This document shows, piece after piece, positions 1 through 7,879 of a stretch of 64,000 bases of DNA. Position 1 is the first letter of the stretch; the number at the start of each line of letters is the position of its first letter. The position numbers and the translations under genes are program-made. Under the pieces are notes generated by a model. That model did no database searches. It was not told the origin of the DNA and worked only from the letters and a program-made list of their open reading frames with translations. The DNA is from Parabacteroides massiliensis (lineage in GTDB: Bacteria; Bacteroidota; Bacteroidia; Bacteroidales; Tannerellaceae): positions 1,511,198 through 1,575,197 of the forward strand of contig NZ_LT700191.1 of NCBI RefSeq assembly GCF_900155425.1. Direction: 5' to 3'.

Positions 1-413
1 ATAAGTCACATCATCCGCTGCCGGGATACGCGACTCCACTGTCGGCAGGAATGGATATTCGTGCAAATCTGACGGAACCGGTAGTATTGAAACCCCTTGA
101 ACGGAAACTGATTCCGACCGGATTGTATATCGCGTTGCCGGAAGGCTATGAGGCACAGATGCGCCCCCGTAGCGGCTTGGCATTGAAACATGGCATCACA
201 TTGCTGAACACGCCGGGCACTATCGATGCCGACTATCGCGGCGAGATCGGCATAATTCTGATAAACATCTCATCCGAACCGTTTACCGTCAACGACGGGG
301 AGCGTATTTGCCAGATGGTGATCACGACTCACAGCCAGGTTGTTTGGCGACCGGTAGAGGCGCTGGACGACACCGAACGGGGAGACGGCGGTTTCGGTCA
401 CACTGGAAGATAA
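1..413 (+). CDS. dut: dUTP diphosphatase (dUTPase), 5' end cut by window edge
   Basis: Trimeric dUTPase, which hydrolyses dUTP to dUMP and pyrophosphate in the cytoplasm, keeping uracil out of DNA and supplying dTMP synthesis. The frame is open from base 3, so the true start lies before the window; the ATG at 51 is internal, inside motif 1 (AGMDIRA). The other family motifs follow in order: motif 2 PRSGLA, motif 3 [14 protein letters not shown] with the catalytic Asp and the uracil-site Tyr, motif 4 around RICQMVI, and the Gly-rich C-terminal motif 5 [10 protein letters not shown] that closes over the substrate. The C-terminus is complete. A TPR gene follows after 30 bp and may be co-transcribed. 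The identification is secure; only about the first 10-15 residues are missing. Confidence 0.96.
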   Translation, partial: KSHHPLPGYATPLSAGMDIRANLTEPVVLKPLERKLIPTGLYIALPEGYEAQMRPRSGLALKHGITLLNTPGTIDADYRGEIGIILINISSEPFTVNDGERICQMVITTHSQVVWRPVEALDDTERGDGGFGHTGR

Positions 414-443
414 ATGAAAATTAAATATTAAGAATTTAAAAAT

Positions 444-2219
444 ATGGGAGGGATGCTGAAATCTCTGATTTATATATCTTTTCTCTTATTCCTGATCGGA
501 AGTTCGCAATTGCTGAAGGCGCAGAATCAGGATGTGGAAGTGGAAACATCGCCGAAGCCGAATAAAGTGAGTGCCGAAGATCAGCGAAAATTCGATTACT
601 TCTTCTACGAAGGGCTGAACCTGAAGACAGCCGGTAAATTCGACGCCGCTTATGATGCCTTTAACCATTGTCTGGCGATCGATTCGACTGCATCGGCTGT
701 CTTATACGAACTTTCTTCATTTTATGCTCAACTGAACCGTCCGGAAAAATCACTGGAGATGTTGAGGCGTGCGGTGGCTTACAGCTCTGATAATTTCACC
801 TACCGGATGGCGTTGGCAACAATGAGCCGTAACCTCGGTATGTTCGGGGAAGCGGTAGAAGAGTATGAAAAGCTGGTAAAAGATTATCCCGGAAAACCGG
901 AGTTGAACTATTATTTGGCGGATGCGCTTTCGCAAGAAGGTGAAATCGGGAAGGCGATCGATGCTTATGACGCCCTCGAGTCGTCTATCGGTATGAACGA
1001 AGCGCTTTCCATGCAGAAATATAAATTGTATAATACGTTGGAGCAGACCGATAACGCGTTTAAAGAAGTGGAAAAGCTTGCTGCCAAGTTTCCGATGGAA
1101 TCCCGCTACCAGATAATTTTAGGTGATCTCCATCTGGAAAAGAACGATACGGTCAATGCCCTGAAATATTATCAGAAAGCACACGAAATCGATCCGGGAA
1201 GTCCTTACTACATTGTCTCCATGGCAAATTATTATGAAGCCGTTGGTAATAAAGAGGCCGCCGAGACGCAGATACGTAATGCATTGGTGAATGAGAAACT
1301 GGATGTCGATACGAAAGTCGGTATCTTGTCTCGCTATATTCTCAAACTGCAACAGACGAAGAAAGGGACCGAGAGCGCGAATACTCTTTTCCAGGCATTG
1401 CTGGAACAACATCCGGAAGATATCGATCTGAAACAGATGTACGGTGGCCTGCTGGTTGCGCAGGGAAAGACCGATGAGGCTCGTTTTCAGTTTCAGCTGA
1501 TTACCGAAATGGAACCTTCGAATGCCGCTGCCTGGCAACAACTCCTGAACTTGGCGTTGAAGTCGGAAGACATTCCCGAAGTGATCCGTATCTGTACCCG
1601 TTGCCAGGAACTCTTCCCCGATGCGCCGGAGTATTACTTTTATCTTGGAATCGCTTATTTCCAGCAGGAAAAGTATCAGGATGCATTGGATACCTACAAG
1701 GCCGGATTGGAGATTATCCCGGAGACGAACGTCGGGTTAAAGTCTGATTTTTACGGGCAGATAGGCGATATCTACTATCAGATCAAGAATATGCCGGAAA
1801 CCTACAAGGCGTATGACGAAGCCCTGAAATACAACGATAAGAATGTGGTTGTCCTCAATAATTACGCCTATTTCCTTTCGTTGGAAAAGAAAGACTTGAA
1901 AAAGGCGGAACGGATGAGCGCGTTAACGGTTAAACTGGAACCGGGCAATTCAACTTATCTCGATACCTATGCGTGGATATTCTTTGTGCAGGGAAATTAT
2001 ACGCTTGCCAAGATATACATAGAAAGTGCACTTGCCAACGACACGACCAAAAGCTCCGAGCTGGTAGACCATTACGGTGATATCCTCTTTATGAGCGGCG
2101 ATAAGGAAAAGGCGCTTGAACAGTGGAAGAAGGCGAAGGAGATGGGAAAAGAAAGTGATGTGTTGAATCGTAAGATCGCAGAGGAAACCTATATAGAAGA
2201 GGAGGTCAAGAATGAATAA
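444..2219 (+). CDS. Tetratricopeptide repeat protein, exported
   Basis: A 591-residue protein made almost entirely of TPR helical hairpins after an N-terminal signal peptide or anchor (hydrophobic residues about 6-26, ending LLKAQN). Repeats with the TPR pattern (for example AAYDAFNHCLAIDSTAS, ALKYYQKAHEIDPGSP, DALDTYKAGLEIIP) run from about residue 60 to 580. TPR solenoids are protein-protein scaffolds and there is no catalytic motif, so a periplasmic or membrane-associated scaffold role is likely. The gene overlaps the next one (DUF4292 lipoprotein) by 8 bp and is followed by an EnvC-like gene, so the three form a tight operon probably concerned with the cell envelope. ATG codons at 444 and 453 are both possible starts. 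The exact function is unknown. Confidence 0.85.
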   Translation: MGGMLKSLIYISFLLFLIGSSQLLKAQNQDVEVETSPKPNKVSAEDQRKFDYFFYEGLNLKTAGKFDAAYDAFNHCLAIDSTASAVLYELSSFYAQLNRPEKSLEMLRRAVAYSSDNFTYRMALATMSRNLGMFGEAVEEYEKLVKDYPGKPELNYYLADALSQEGEIGKAIDAYDALESSIGMNEALSMQKYKLYNTLEQTDNAFKEVEKLAAKFPMESRYQIILGDLHLEKNDTVNALKYYQKAHEIDPGSPYYIVSMANYYEAVGNKEAAETQIRNALVNEKLDVDTKVGILSRYILKLQQTKKGTESANTLFQALLEQHPEDIDLKQMYGGLLVAQGKTDEARFQFQLITEMEPSNAAAWQQLLNLALKSEDIPEVIRICTRCQELFPDAPEYYFYLGIAYFQQEKYQDALDTYKAGLEIIPETNVGLKSDFYGQIGDIYYQIKNMPETYKAYDEALKYNDKNVVVLNNYAYFLSLEKKDLKKAERMSALTVKLEPGNSTYLDTYAWIFFVQGNYTLAKIYIESALANDTTKSSELVDHYGDILFMSGDKEKALEQWKKAKEMGKESDVLNRKIAEETYIEEEVKNE

Positions 2220-3051
2220 GATAAGCCTTGCTTTTGCGCTGCTCCTTGGTATTGCCCTGTCGTTCGCGGGCTGTAAATCGACTAAGAAAGTCGGTACGGT
2301 CGAAGCGGGTGGAGCGAAAGCTCATAACGATTTTTTTGCGCTTATGCAGAAGCAGGCGTTCAAGTACGAAACTCTGACCGCACGCTTGAATGTGGATTTG
2401 GATTTGCCGGGCAACAATATGAGTTCGCGTGTGGACCTGAAGATGGTAAAAGACAGTGCTTTCCAGTTATCCGTACAACCTTTTTTAGGAATCGAGGTTT
2501 TCCGGGCCGAGATCAGTGTGGACAGCATAAAGGTGATTGACCGTATGAACAAACGCTATGTCGCCGATAATTATGCCAACCTGAAAGGACAGACGCCGAT
2601 CGAGTTCAATTTCTATAATTTGCAGGCGCTTTTTACCAATCATCTGTTCCTCCCCGGACAGCAGGGAATCAGCCCGAAACAGTACAATCGTTTTAAGTTG
2701 AAGCAAGACGGGCCCGCAGCCGAAATACAGGTGAAGGATGTGATGGGGCTACTGTACACCTTTATGGCGGACGGAGAGGAGAAGATTCTTTCAACTTGTA
2801 TCGCCGAACCTTCGGACCATTACACTTTGCAATGGAACTATGCAGATTTTCGTCTGGCAGACGGACAGCCGTTCCCGATGAAGATGGATGTGCAGGTAAC
2901 GAAGGACGGTGCTTCGCAAGGTGGTATTACGTTACATTTCTCCCGTATGCAGACGAACGTCCCGGTGAAAATGGATTTTTCCATTCCTGCCAAATATAAA
3001 CGTATTACATTGGCTCAGATCCTCAAATCTTTGAGTAGTAATAAAATGTAA
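2212..3051 (+). CDS. DUF4292 domain lipoprotein
   Basis: A 279-residue lipoprotein: a short signal peptide ends in a lipobox (LSFAGC, Cys about residue 20). The body, including FKYETLTARLNVDLDLPG near residue 50, resembles the DUF4292 family, which I believe has a LolA/LolB-like half-barrel that binds lipid or lipoprotein; that fold link is from family knowledge, not shown here. It is probably attached to the outer membrane. Its start overlaps the end of the TPR gene, and only one base separates its stop from the ATG of the EnvC-like gene, so translation is likely coupled. An envelope role is therefore more likely than a metabolic one. The family assignment is moderately sure and the molecular role is open. 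Confidence 0.8.
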   Translation: MNKISLAFALLLGIALSFAGCKSTKKVGTVEAGGAKAHNDFFALMQKQAFKYETLTARLNVDLDLPGNNMSSRVDLKMVKDSAFQLSVQPFLGIEVFRAEISVDSIKVIDRMNKRYVADNYANLKGQTPIEFNFYNLQALFTNHLFLPGQQGISPKQYNRFKLKQDGPAAEIQVKDVMGLLYTFMADGEEKILSTCIAEPSDHYTLQWNYADFRLADGQPFPMKMDVQVTKDGASQGGITLHFSRMQTNVPVKMDFSIPAKYKRITLAQILKSLSSNKM

Positions 3052-3052
3052 G

Positions 3053-4384
3053 ATGAGATACTTCTTGTTCGTCATATTCGTGCTGTCGATAGGTTCTGTA
3101 TCCGCACAGAACTCGGCAAGAGTACGCGAACTCGAGAAGCAGCGTAAAGCTGCACTTGCCGAGATCGAAATGACCAACCAGCTATTGAACGAGACACGGC
3201 AAACAGCGCGTAACTCTCTGAACCGTTTGAACCTGCTCTCCAAACAGATTCTTTCCCGCAAACAGGTCATCAGTCTTTTGAATCAGGAGATTGGTGAAAT
3301 AGATAAACAAATCGCCGCTTCCCGCCGGAACATCTCTCAACTGGAAAAAGAGTTGGGAGATAAACGTCTGAATTACGGGAAGTCGGTTCAAAGCATGTAC
3401 AAGCGTCGCAGTTCGCAAGATAAGTTGTTGTTTATCCTTTCCGCCGATAATTTTGCCCAGTCTCTTCGCCGTGTTCGTTATCTTCGCGAGTATGCCGACT
3501 GGCAGAAGTTACAGGCCTCCGAAATTATCGATAAGCAGAAGGAAATTGCCGACAAGCAGAAAGAATTGGAAAAGACGCGTACCGAGAAGAATGCTTTATT
3601 GGGTGTGCGTGAGAATGAAAGCCGCAAGCTCCAGACCGAAGAATCGAGCCAGAAAGAGGAGGTACAGCAGTTGAACAAGAAGCAAAAGCAGTTGCAGGCC
3701 GACTTGAAAAAGAAGAAGCAACAGGCTGATGCCCTGAACCGTCAGATCGAAAAACAGATAGCAGAAGAAATCGCCCGTGCCGAAGCAGAGGCCAAGGCTA
3801 CGCGTGAACGGGCTGCCCGGGCTGAAAGGAACCGTCTGGCACGTGAAAAGGCAACTGCCTCAGGGAAGAAAGTCCCCGATACTGCTCCGGAGGCGGATCC
3901 GGTTCGCGAAGAACGTGTTGCCGACACCAAAGGTGGGTATGCCATGACAAAAGCCGAGAAGCGTTTGTCTGATGATTTTGCAAGCAATAAAGGTCGTTTG
4001 CCTTATCCAGTGTCCGGTCGCCATACGATTGTCGCTACCTTTGGCGAACAGCAGCATCAAGAGTTGAAGTATGTACGCACGAATAACAGCGGTATCGACA
4101 TCCAGACTTCTCCGGGTGCAGATGCCCGTGCCGTGTTCAATGGTGAGGTGACACGTGTATTCGTTGTTCCGGGATATAATAATTCGGTCATTGTCCGCCA
4201 CGGTAATTATCTGACGGTCTACAGTAACCTGAGCCAGGTCTATGTGAAGGCTGGCGATAAGGTGAGTACCCGCCAGGCGATCGGGAAAATCTTTACCGAC
4301 ACCGAGGATGGCAATGCAACGATCCTTCATTTCCAACTTTGGAAAGAAAAGACGAAATTGAATCCGGCTCCGTGGTTGGATTGA
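3053..4384 (+). CDS. EnvC-like murein hydrolase activator (degenerate M23/LytM)
   Basis: A 443-residue exported protein with a signal peptide (residues 1-18), a long coiled coil (about 22-250, rich in Glu, Lys and Gln) and a C-terminal LytM/M23 domain (about 325-443). This is the EnvC architecture, in which the domain activates cell-wall amidases during division instead of cutting peptidoglycan. The metal ligands of active M23 enzymes appear replaced: the HxGxD region reads NNSGIDI, the second His region reads VYSNL, and the HxH pair reads ILHFQL. That points to an activator, not an enzyme. It is the last gene of the TPR/DUF4292 run and faces the convergent flippase gene 45 bp away. Confidence 0.88.
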   Translation: MRYFLFVIFVLSIGSVSAQNSARVRELEKQRKAALAEIEMTNQLLNETRQTARNSLNRLNLLSKQILSRKQVISLLNQEIGEIDKQIAASRRNISQLEKELGDKRLNYGKSVQSMYKRRSSQDKLLFILSADNFAQSLRRVRYLREYADWQKLQASEIIDKQKEIADKQKELEKTRTEKNALLGVRENESRKLQTEESSQKEEVQQLNKKQKQLQADLKKKKQQADALNRQIEKQIAEEIARAEAEAKATRERAARAERNRLAREKATASGKKVPDTAPEADPVREERVADTKGGYAMTKAEKRLSDDFASNKGRLPYPVSGRHTIVATFGEQQHQELKYVRTNNSGIDIQTSPGADARAVFNGEVTRVFVVPGYNNSVIVRHGNYLTVYSNLSQVYVKAGDKVSTRQAIGKIFTDTEDGNATILHFQLWKEKTKLNPAPWLD

Positions 4385-4429
4385 CGAAGAGATGCATTAG
4401 GGTTGGATTAGGAAGCGCGTCAGGACAAA

Positions 4430-5734
4430 TCAGAGATGTGCATCAGGGTGTCGACTGTCGTCATGGATCAACCGGAGTTTCCGGAGTGCAAACCTCACAT
4501 CTTCTTTATTGATCAGAAAGTCCTTCGGCCGAGTTGCCGTTTTCCAACAGAAAATGGTCATGGAGAATGCCAGCATGCCACAGAATGCGATACTGGAACT
4601 GATGGCCGATCCGAACACTCCGTAATAAGGAATCAGCAGGTAGCCCGAAACAAGCAGACTTATCAAACCGGTAAAAGAACTTCCCGCACTGTAACGTATT
4701 TTCCCGCTTCCGTTAAAATATTGGCACAGTATGCTATTACAAGCCAATGCAATGATTCCGGCTGACAGTCCCGTTATGACGTGGCGCATTCCTGCAAACT
4801 CGGCACTGAACAAATAATCCGTATAAACCCATTCCGGGATCAGAAGAATGCAACCGGTCGCAAGCGTCACTGCACAGAAGGTTAGTTTGAAGAACCGGAG
4901 TGTAATCTGTTTTTGCTCATCGGGATTAGACGTCTGGGCAACGCGGCTGTACGCGATAAAGCCGATGCTGCGATTGATATGCCAGACGCTTTCGGATATC
5001 TTGGTTCCCGCATCCAATAGCCCGACGCTTCCCAAACCGGCAAACCGTTGGATCATAAAATAATTGAGGCGAGTAGTCAGGATCTCGGCAATATTGTCCG
5101 CACTTCCCCAAAGCCCGTAGGCGAACATCTCTTGCAAAAGAGCGTATCGGGAGCGCCCCTTCCGGGGATCTGCCTCTTTTTTGTTCAGAAACGGCAGGAG
5201 AAGGAACAGGCTGACAAGGAATGCGATGCCGTTTGTGAGATACATCCCCCACAGGTAGGCTCTTACATTCTGTATCTTCAGTCCGTAATAGAGGAGTAGC
5301 AATATAAAAAATAGTAATCCACCCTGCAGGACGAAGGTCAGGTTGAACCCGAATATCTGATTTTTCCCTAACAGGAAACGGGAGTTCGCCGCAACGAGGG
5401 AGGTCAGGATAGAAAGAATATAGATGTCAAGGGCATACCCATCTGGAAGTAGTCCTAAGACAGCCATACAGCCGCAAGCGATGCCAGCACCGACCGGTGT
5501 CCAGCAGTAAGAAGGCAGAAACACGGCTTGCATGGAATAGCGGTTCATGAAATAGACGATCGTATTTCCCGCCAATATTCCGCAGAACATGGTGGCAATT
5601 CCAACTATCGCCAGGATCAACCCGACCAACCCGACTCCTTCGACTCCCAATACCTTGGCATTGATAAAGATCAACGCCAGGTTCAGGGTGGCAATCAGAT
5701 AGCGTGTGCCGATGGTTGTGAAGAGATCCTTCAT
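4430..5734 (-). CDS. Polysaccharide flippase (Wzx/MATE-like membrane protein)
   Basis: An integral membrane protein of about 435 residues with some 12-14 hydrophobic segments spread over its length, starting MKDLFTTIGTRYLIATLNL. The N-terminus and hydrophobic pattern match the polysaccharide biosynthesis protein/Wzx group of the MOP superfamily, which moves lipid-linked glycan units across the inner membrane. The ATG at 5734 is preferred; a TTG at 5749 in the same frame would place the start right beside the stop of the upstream M20 gene, and either choice makes this the last gene of a ribF-M20-flippase run on the minus strand. No glycosyltransferases lie beside it, so its glycan cannot be named. 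The C-terminus is short and charged. Confidence 0.82.
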   Translation of the reverse strand: MKDLFTTIGTRYLIATLNLALIFINAKVLGVEGVGLVGLILAIVGIATMFCGILAGNTIVYFMNRYSMQAVFLPSYCWTPVGAGIACGCMAVLGLLPDGYALDIYILSILTSLVAANSRFLLGKNQIFGFNLTFVLQGGLLFFILLLLYYGLKIQNVRAYLWGMYLTNGIAFLVSLFLLLPFLNKKEADPRKGRSRYALLQEMFAYGLWGSADNIAEILTTRLNYFMIQRFAGLGSVGLLDAGTKISESVWHINRSIGFIAYSRVAQTSNPDEQKQITLRFFKLTFCAVTLATGCILLIPEWVYTDYLFSAEFAGMRHVITGLSAGIIALACNSILCQYFNGSGKIRYSAGSSFTGLISLLVSGYLLIPYYGVFGSAISSSIAFCGMLAFSMTIFCWKTATRPKDFLINKEDVRFALRKLRLIHDDSRHPDAHL

Positions 5735-5749
5735 GATGATAATTGACAA

Positions 5750-6826
5750 TTAAAGAAATTCATGTGATGGAGACTTCTCAATCGTCAACTGGTCGAGTAG
5801 CTTGATATACATATCGATTGCTTCCCGTATCTCCATCAGGCCGATATATTCGTCGGCGGCATGAGAACGGGCAGAGTTCCCCGGTCCGATCTTGACGGAA
5901 GGGAAGTGCATGAGGGCCTGGTCGCTCAAAGTAGGCGAACCGAAAGGTTCTTTTCCCATCATGACGGCACGGCGTACGAACGGATGTTGCAAATCCGTAC
6001 GGGTAGAATTGAGGCGGAAGCTGCGGGCTTTTATTTCACAGCCGACCTGCGGCTTGATCAGTTCAAACAGCTTTTCGTTGGGGTAGAATTCGTTTGTCCG
6101 GATATCGACGGTGAATTCACAACGGTCCGGAACGACATTGTGCTGTGTCCCGGCATGAATAATCGTGACACTCATTTTCACCGGTCCGAGGAAATCGCTT
6201 TTTTCCGGGAACTGATAGGTGTTGAACCATTCGATATCTTTCATGGCAAGTGTGATCGCATTGATCCCTTCGTTCCGAGCAGCGTGTCCGGCCTTACCTG
6301 TACTTACACAATCCAGCACCATCAGTCCCTTTTCGGCTACAGCCGGTTGCATGCCGGTCGGTTCGCCGACAACGGCGAATGTGATAGGAGGGAGGTCGGC
6401 AAGAGCGCTTTCCAGCCCGTTCTTGCCAGAAACTTCTTCTTCGCATGAAGCCAGGAAGATCAGATTGTAGGGTTGTTCCTTATCGGACAATACCCTGAAT
6501 GCTTCGTACAGAGAGACTACGCTCGCACCGGCATCGTTGCTTCCGAGACCGTACAGACGCTCGTCTTCCGTCTCTTCCGGATTGAACGGATCTTTTGTCC
6601 AACCCGAAGCCGGTTTGACAGTGTCGATATGCGAGTTGAGCAGCAGAGTAGGTTTGTCCAGATCAAAACCGGGAGCAATCAGCCACAGATTATTTCCCTT
6701 GCGATTCACCTTATACCCGGCCTTTTCCCAGCTCTGTCCGAGAAAATCCGCCACATCTCCCTCTTCCCTGCTGAAAGAGGGACGTGAAATCATCCCTTTT
6801 AATAAGTCTATTGCGTCGTAGTACAT
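5750..6826 (-). CDS. M20 family metallo-hydrolase (acyl-ornithine deacylase-like)
   Basis: A 358-residue dinuclear-zinc M20 hydrolase of the ArgE/DapE/CPG2 type, cytoplasmic, with no signal peptide. The metal and catalytic residues are visible in order: LLNSHIDTVKP (His and Asp), GLGSNDAGA (bridging Asp), CEEEVSGKNG (general base Glu plus ligand), VGEPTG (ligand acid), and a C-terminal His in SARSHAADEY. The dimerisation (lid) domain lies at about 170-280, with GKAGHAARNEG carrying the conserved His. In Bacteroidales this family includes the arginine-pathway enzyme that removes the acyl group from acetyl- or succinyl-ornithine, so that role is plausible, but no arg gene is nearby. It sits between ribF (9 bp upstream) and the flippase. 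Confidence 0.87.
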   Translation of the reverse strand: MYYDAIDLLKGMISRPSFSREEGDVADFLGQSWEKAGYKVNRKGNNLWLIAPGFDLDKPTLLLNSHIDTVKPASGWTKDPFNPEETEDERLYGLGSNDAGASVVSLYEAFRVLSDKEQPYNLIFLASCEEEVSGKNGLESALADLPPITFAVVGEPTGMQPAVAEKGLMVLDCVSTGKAGHAARNEGINAITLAMKDIEWFNTYQFPEKSDFLGPVKMSVTIIHAGTQHNVVPDRCEFTVDIRTNEFYPNEKLFELIKPQVGCEIKARSFRLNSTRTDLQHPFVRRAVMMGKEPFGSPTLSDQALMHFPSVKIGPGNSARSHAADEYIGLMEIREAIDMYIKLLDQLTIEKSPSHEFL

Positions 6827-6834
6827 GATATATT

Positions 6835-7761
6835 TTATTCCGTTAATATTTTATCCACCGTCTCCCGGTCTTTTTTCAGTTGGTCGATCAGTTGGTCGAG
6901 GGTGTCGAATTTGATGTCGCCTCGTACGTGTTGTATGAACGCGACTGTTATTTCTTTATTGTAGATGTCGCCGGAGAAGTTGAGGATGTTTACTTCCAGT
7001 GTGATATTGTCTCCGTTGTCCAAAGTCGGGCGGTTACCGATGTACAACATACCCTTGTAGCACAGCCCGTTCAGATACACCCGAACGGCATACACACCGA
7101 TACCCGGAATAATCTTGAAAGGCTCGTCCACCTGGATATTGGCAGTCGGGAAACCTAATTTCCGGCCAACCTTATAACCGCTGACGATGCTTCCCCTTAA
7201 CCCGTAGGGGTAAGTCAGCAGATGAGCCGCCTCTTCCACCCGGCATCCCGAAAGAAGTTTCCGTATTTCGGAAGAGCTGACGGCCGCTTCCCCTTCGCTG
7301 TATCGTGAAGCCTTGATGACCCGGATACCGCAAGCCTTGCCATACGTTACATATTGCTCGAAGCCATCCTCGCGGTTATGCCCGAAACGGTGGTCGTAGC
7401 CGATCAGCAGCGTCTCCACATGCAACCGGTCCGCCAATACGGTCGTGATAAATTCTTTTGCCGTCAGGCGGGATAGTTCGAGAGTGAAGTCCAGCACGAT
7501 ACAATAGTCGATCCCGGTGGAAGCCAACTGTTTCAACTTCTCTTCGAACGAATTGAGCAACTTCGGTTGATAGTCGGCGTGCAAGACTGCGCGGGGATGT
7601 TCGGGAAATGTAATGACGGCAGAAGGCAATCCGGCGGCTTCGGCCACCTGTCTCAGCTCGTGAATCAGAAAACGATGTCCCAAATGAACTCCATCGAAAA
7701 AACCGATAGTGGCTACCAGCCTTTTCCCTTCCAATGTCTTTGTGTCTCTTACAACTATCAT
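6835..7761 (-). CDS. ribF: Bifunctional riboflavin kinase / FAD synthetase
   Basis: A 308-residue two-domain enzyme that phosphorylates riboflavin to FMN and adenylates FMN to FAD in the cytoplasm. The N-terminal nucleotidyltransferase domain (about 1-180) has the signature GFFDGVHLGH near residue 21 and SSSEIRKLL near residue 162. The C-terminal flavokinase domain (about 185-305) has the substrate loop GRKLGFPTANIQ and the downstream GVYAV, YIGNRPT and LEVNILNF stretches. Length and domain order are normal for RibF. It is the first gene of a minus-strand run with an M20 hydrolase and a flippase, and is divergent from the large glycosidase-like gene at 7880. Confidence 0.95.
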   Translation of the reverse strand: MIVVRDTKTLEGKRLVATIGFFDGVHLGHRFLIHELRQVAEAAGLPSAVITFPEHPRAVLHADYQPKLLNSFEEKLKQLASTGIDYCIVLDFTLELSRLTAKEFITTVLADRLHVETLLIGYDHRFGHNREDGFEQYVTYGKACGIRVIKASRYSEGEAAVSSSEIRKLLSGCRVEEAAHLLTYPYGLRGSIVSGYKVGRKLGFPTANIQVDEPFKIIPGIGVYAVRVYLNGLCYKGMLYIGNRPTLDNGDNITLEVNILNFSGDIYNKEITVAFIQHVRGDIKFDTLDQLIDQLKKDRETVDKILTE

Positions 7762-7879
7762 CTTTGGTTCTTGTAATTATCGTAACAAAAGTACATAAAA
7801 ACTGTGAGTAATAATAATACGGAAATAAATCGTACATTTGGAACGTGATTTGGACAAAAAACATTTGCATTAAATTTAT
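7762..7879. promoter_or_regulatory. Divergent intergenic region with -7-like boxes
   Basis: This 118-bp gap lies between ribF (minus) and the gene at 7880 (plus). It has a box matching the Bacteroidetes -7 consensus TAnnTTTG on each strand: TACTTTTG reading leftwards at 7793-7786 and TACATTTG reading rightwards at 7833-7840. No TTTG at the -33 spacing is seen for either, so these are candidates only. Confidence 0.3.
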
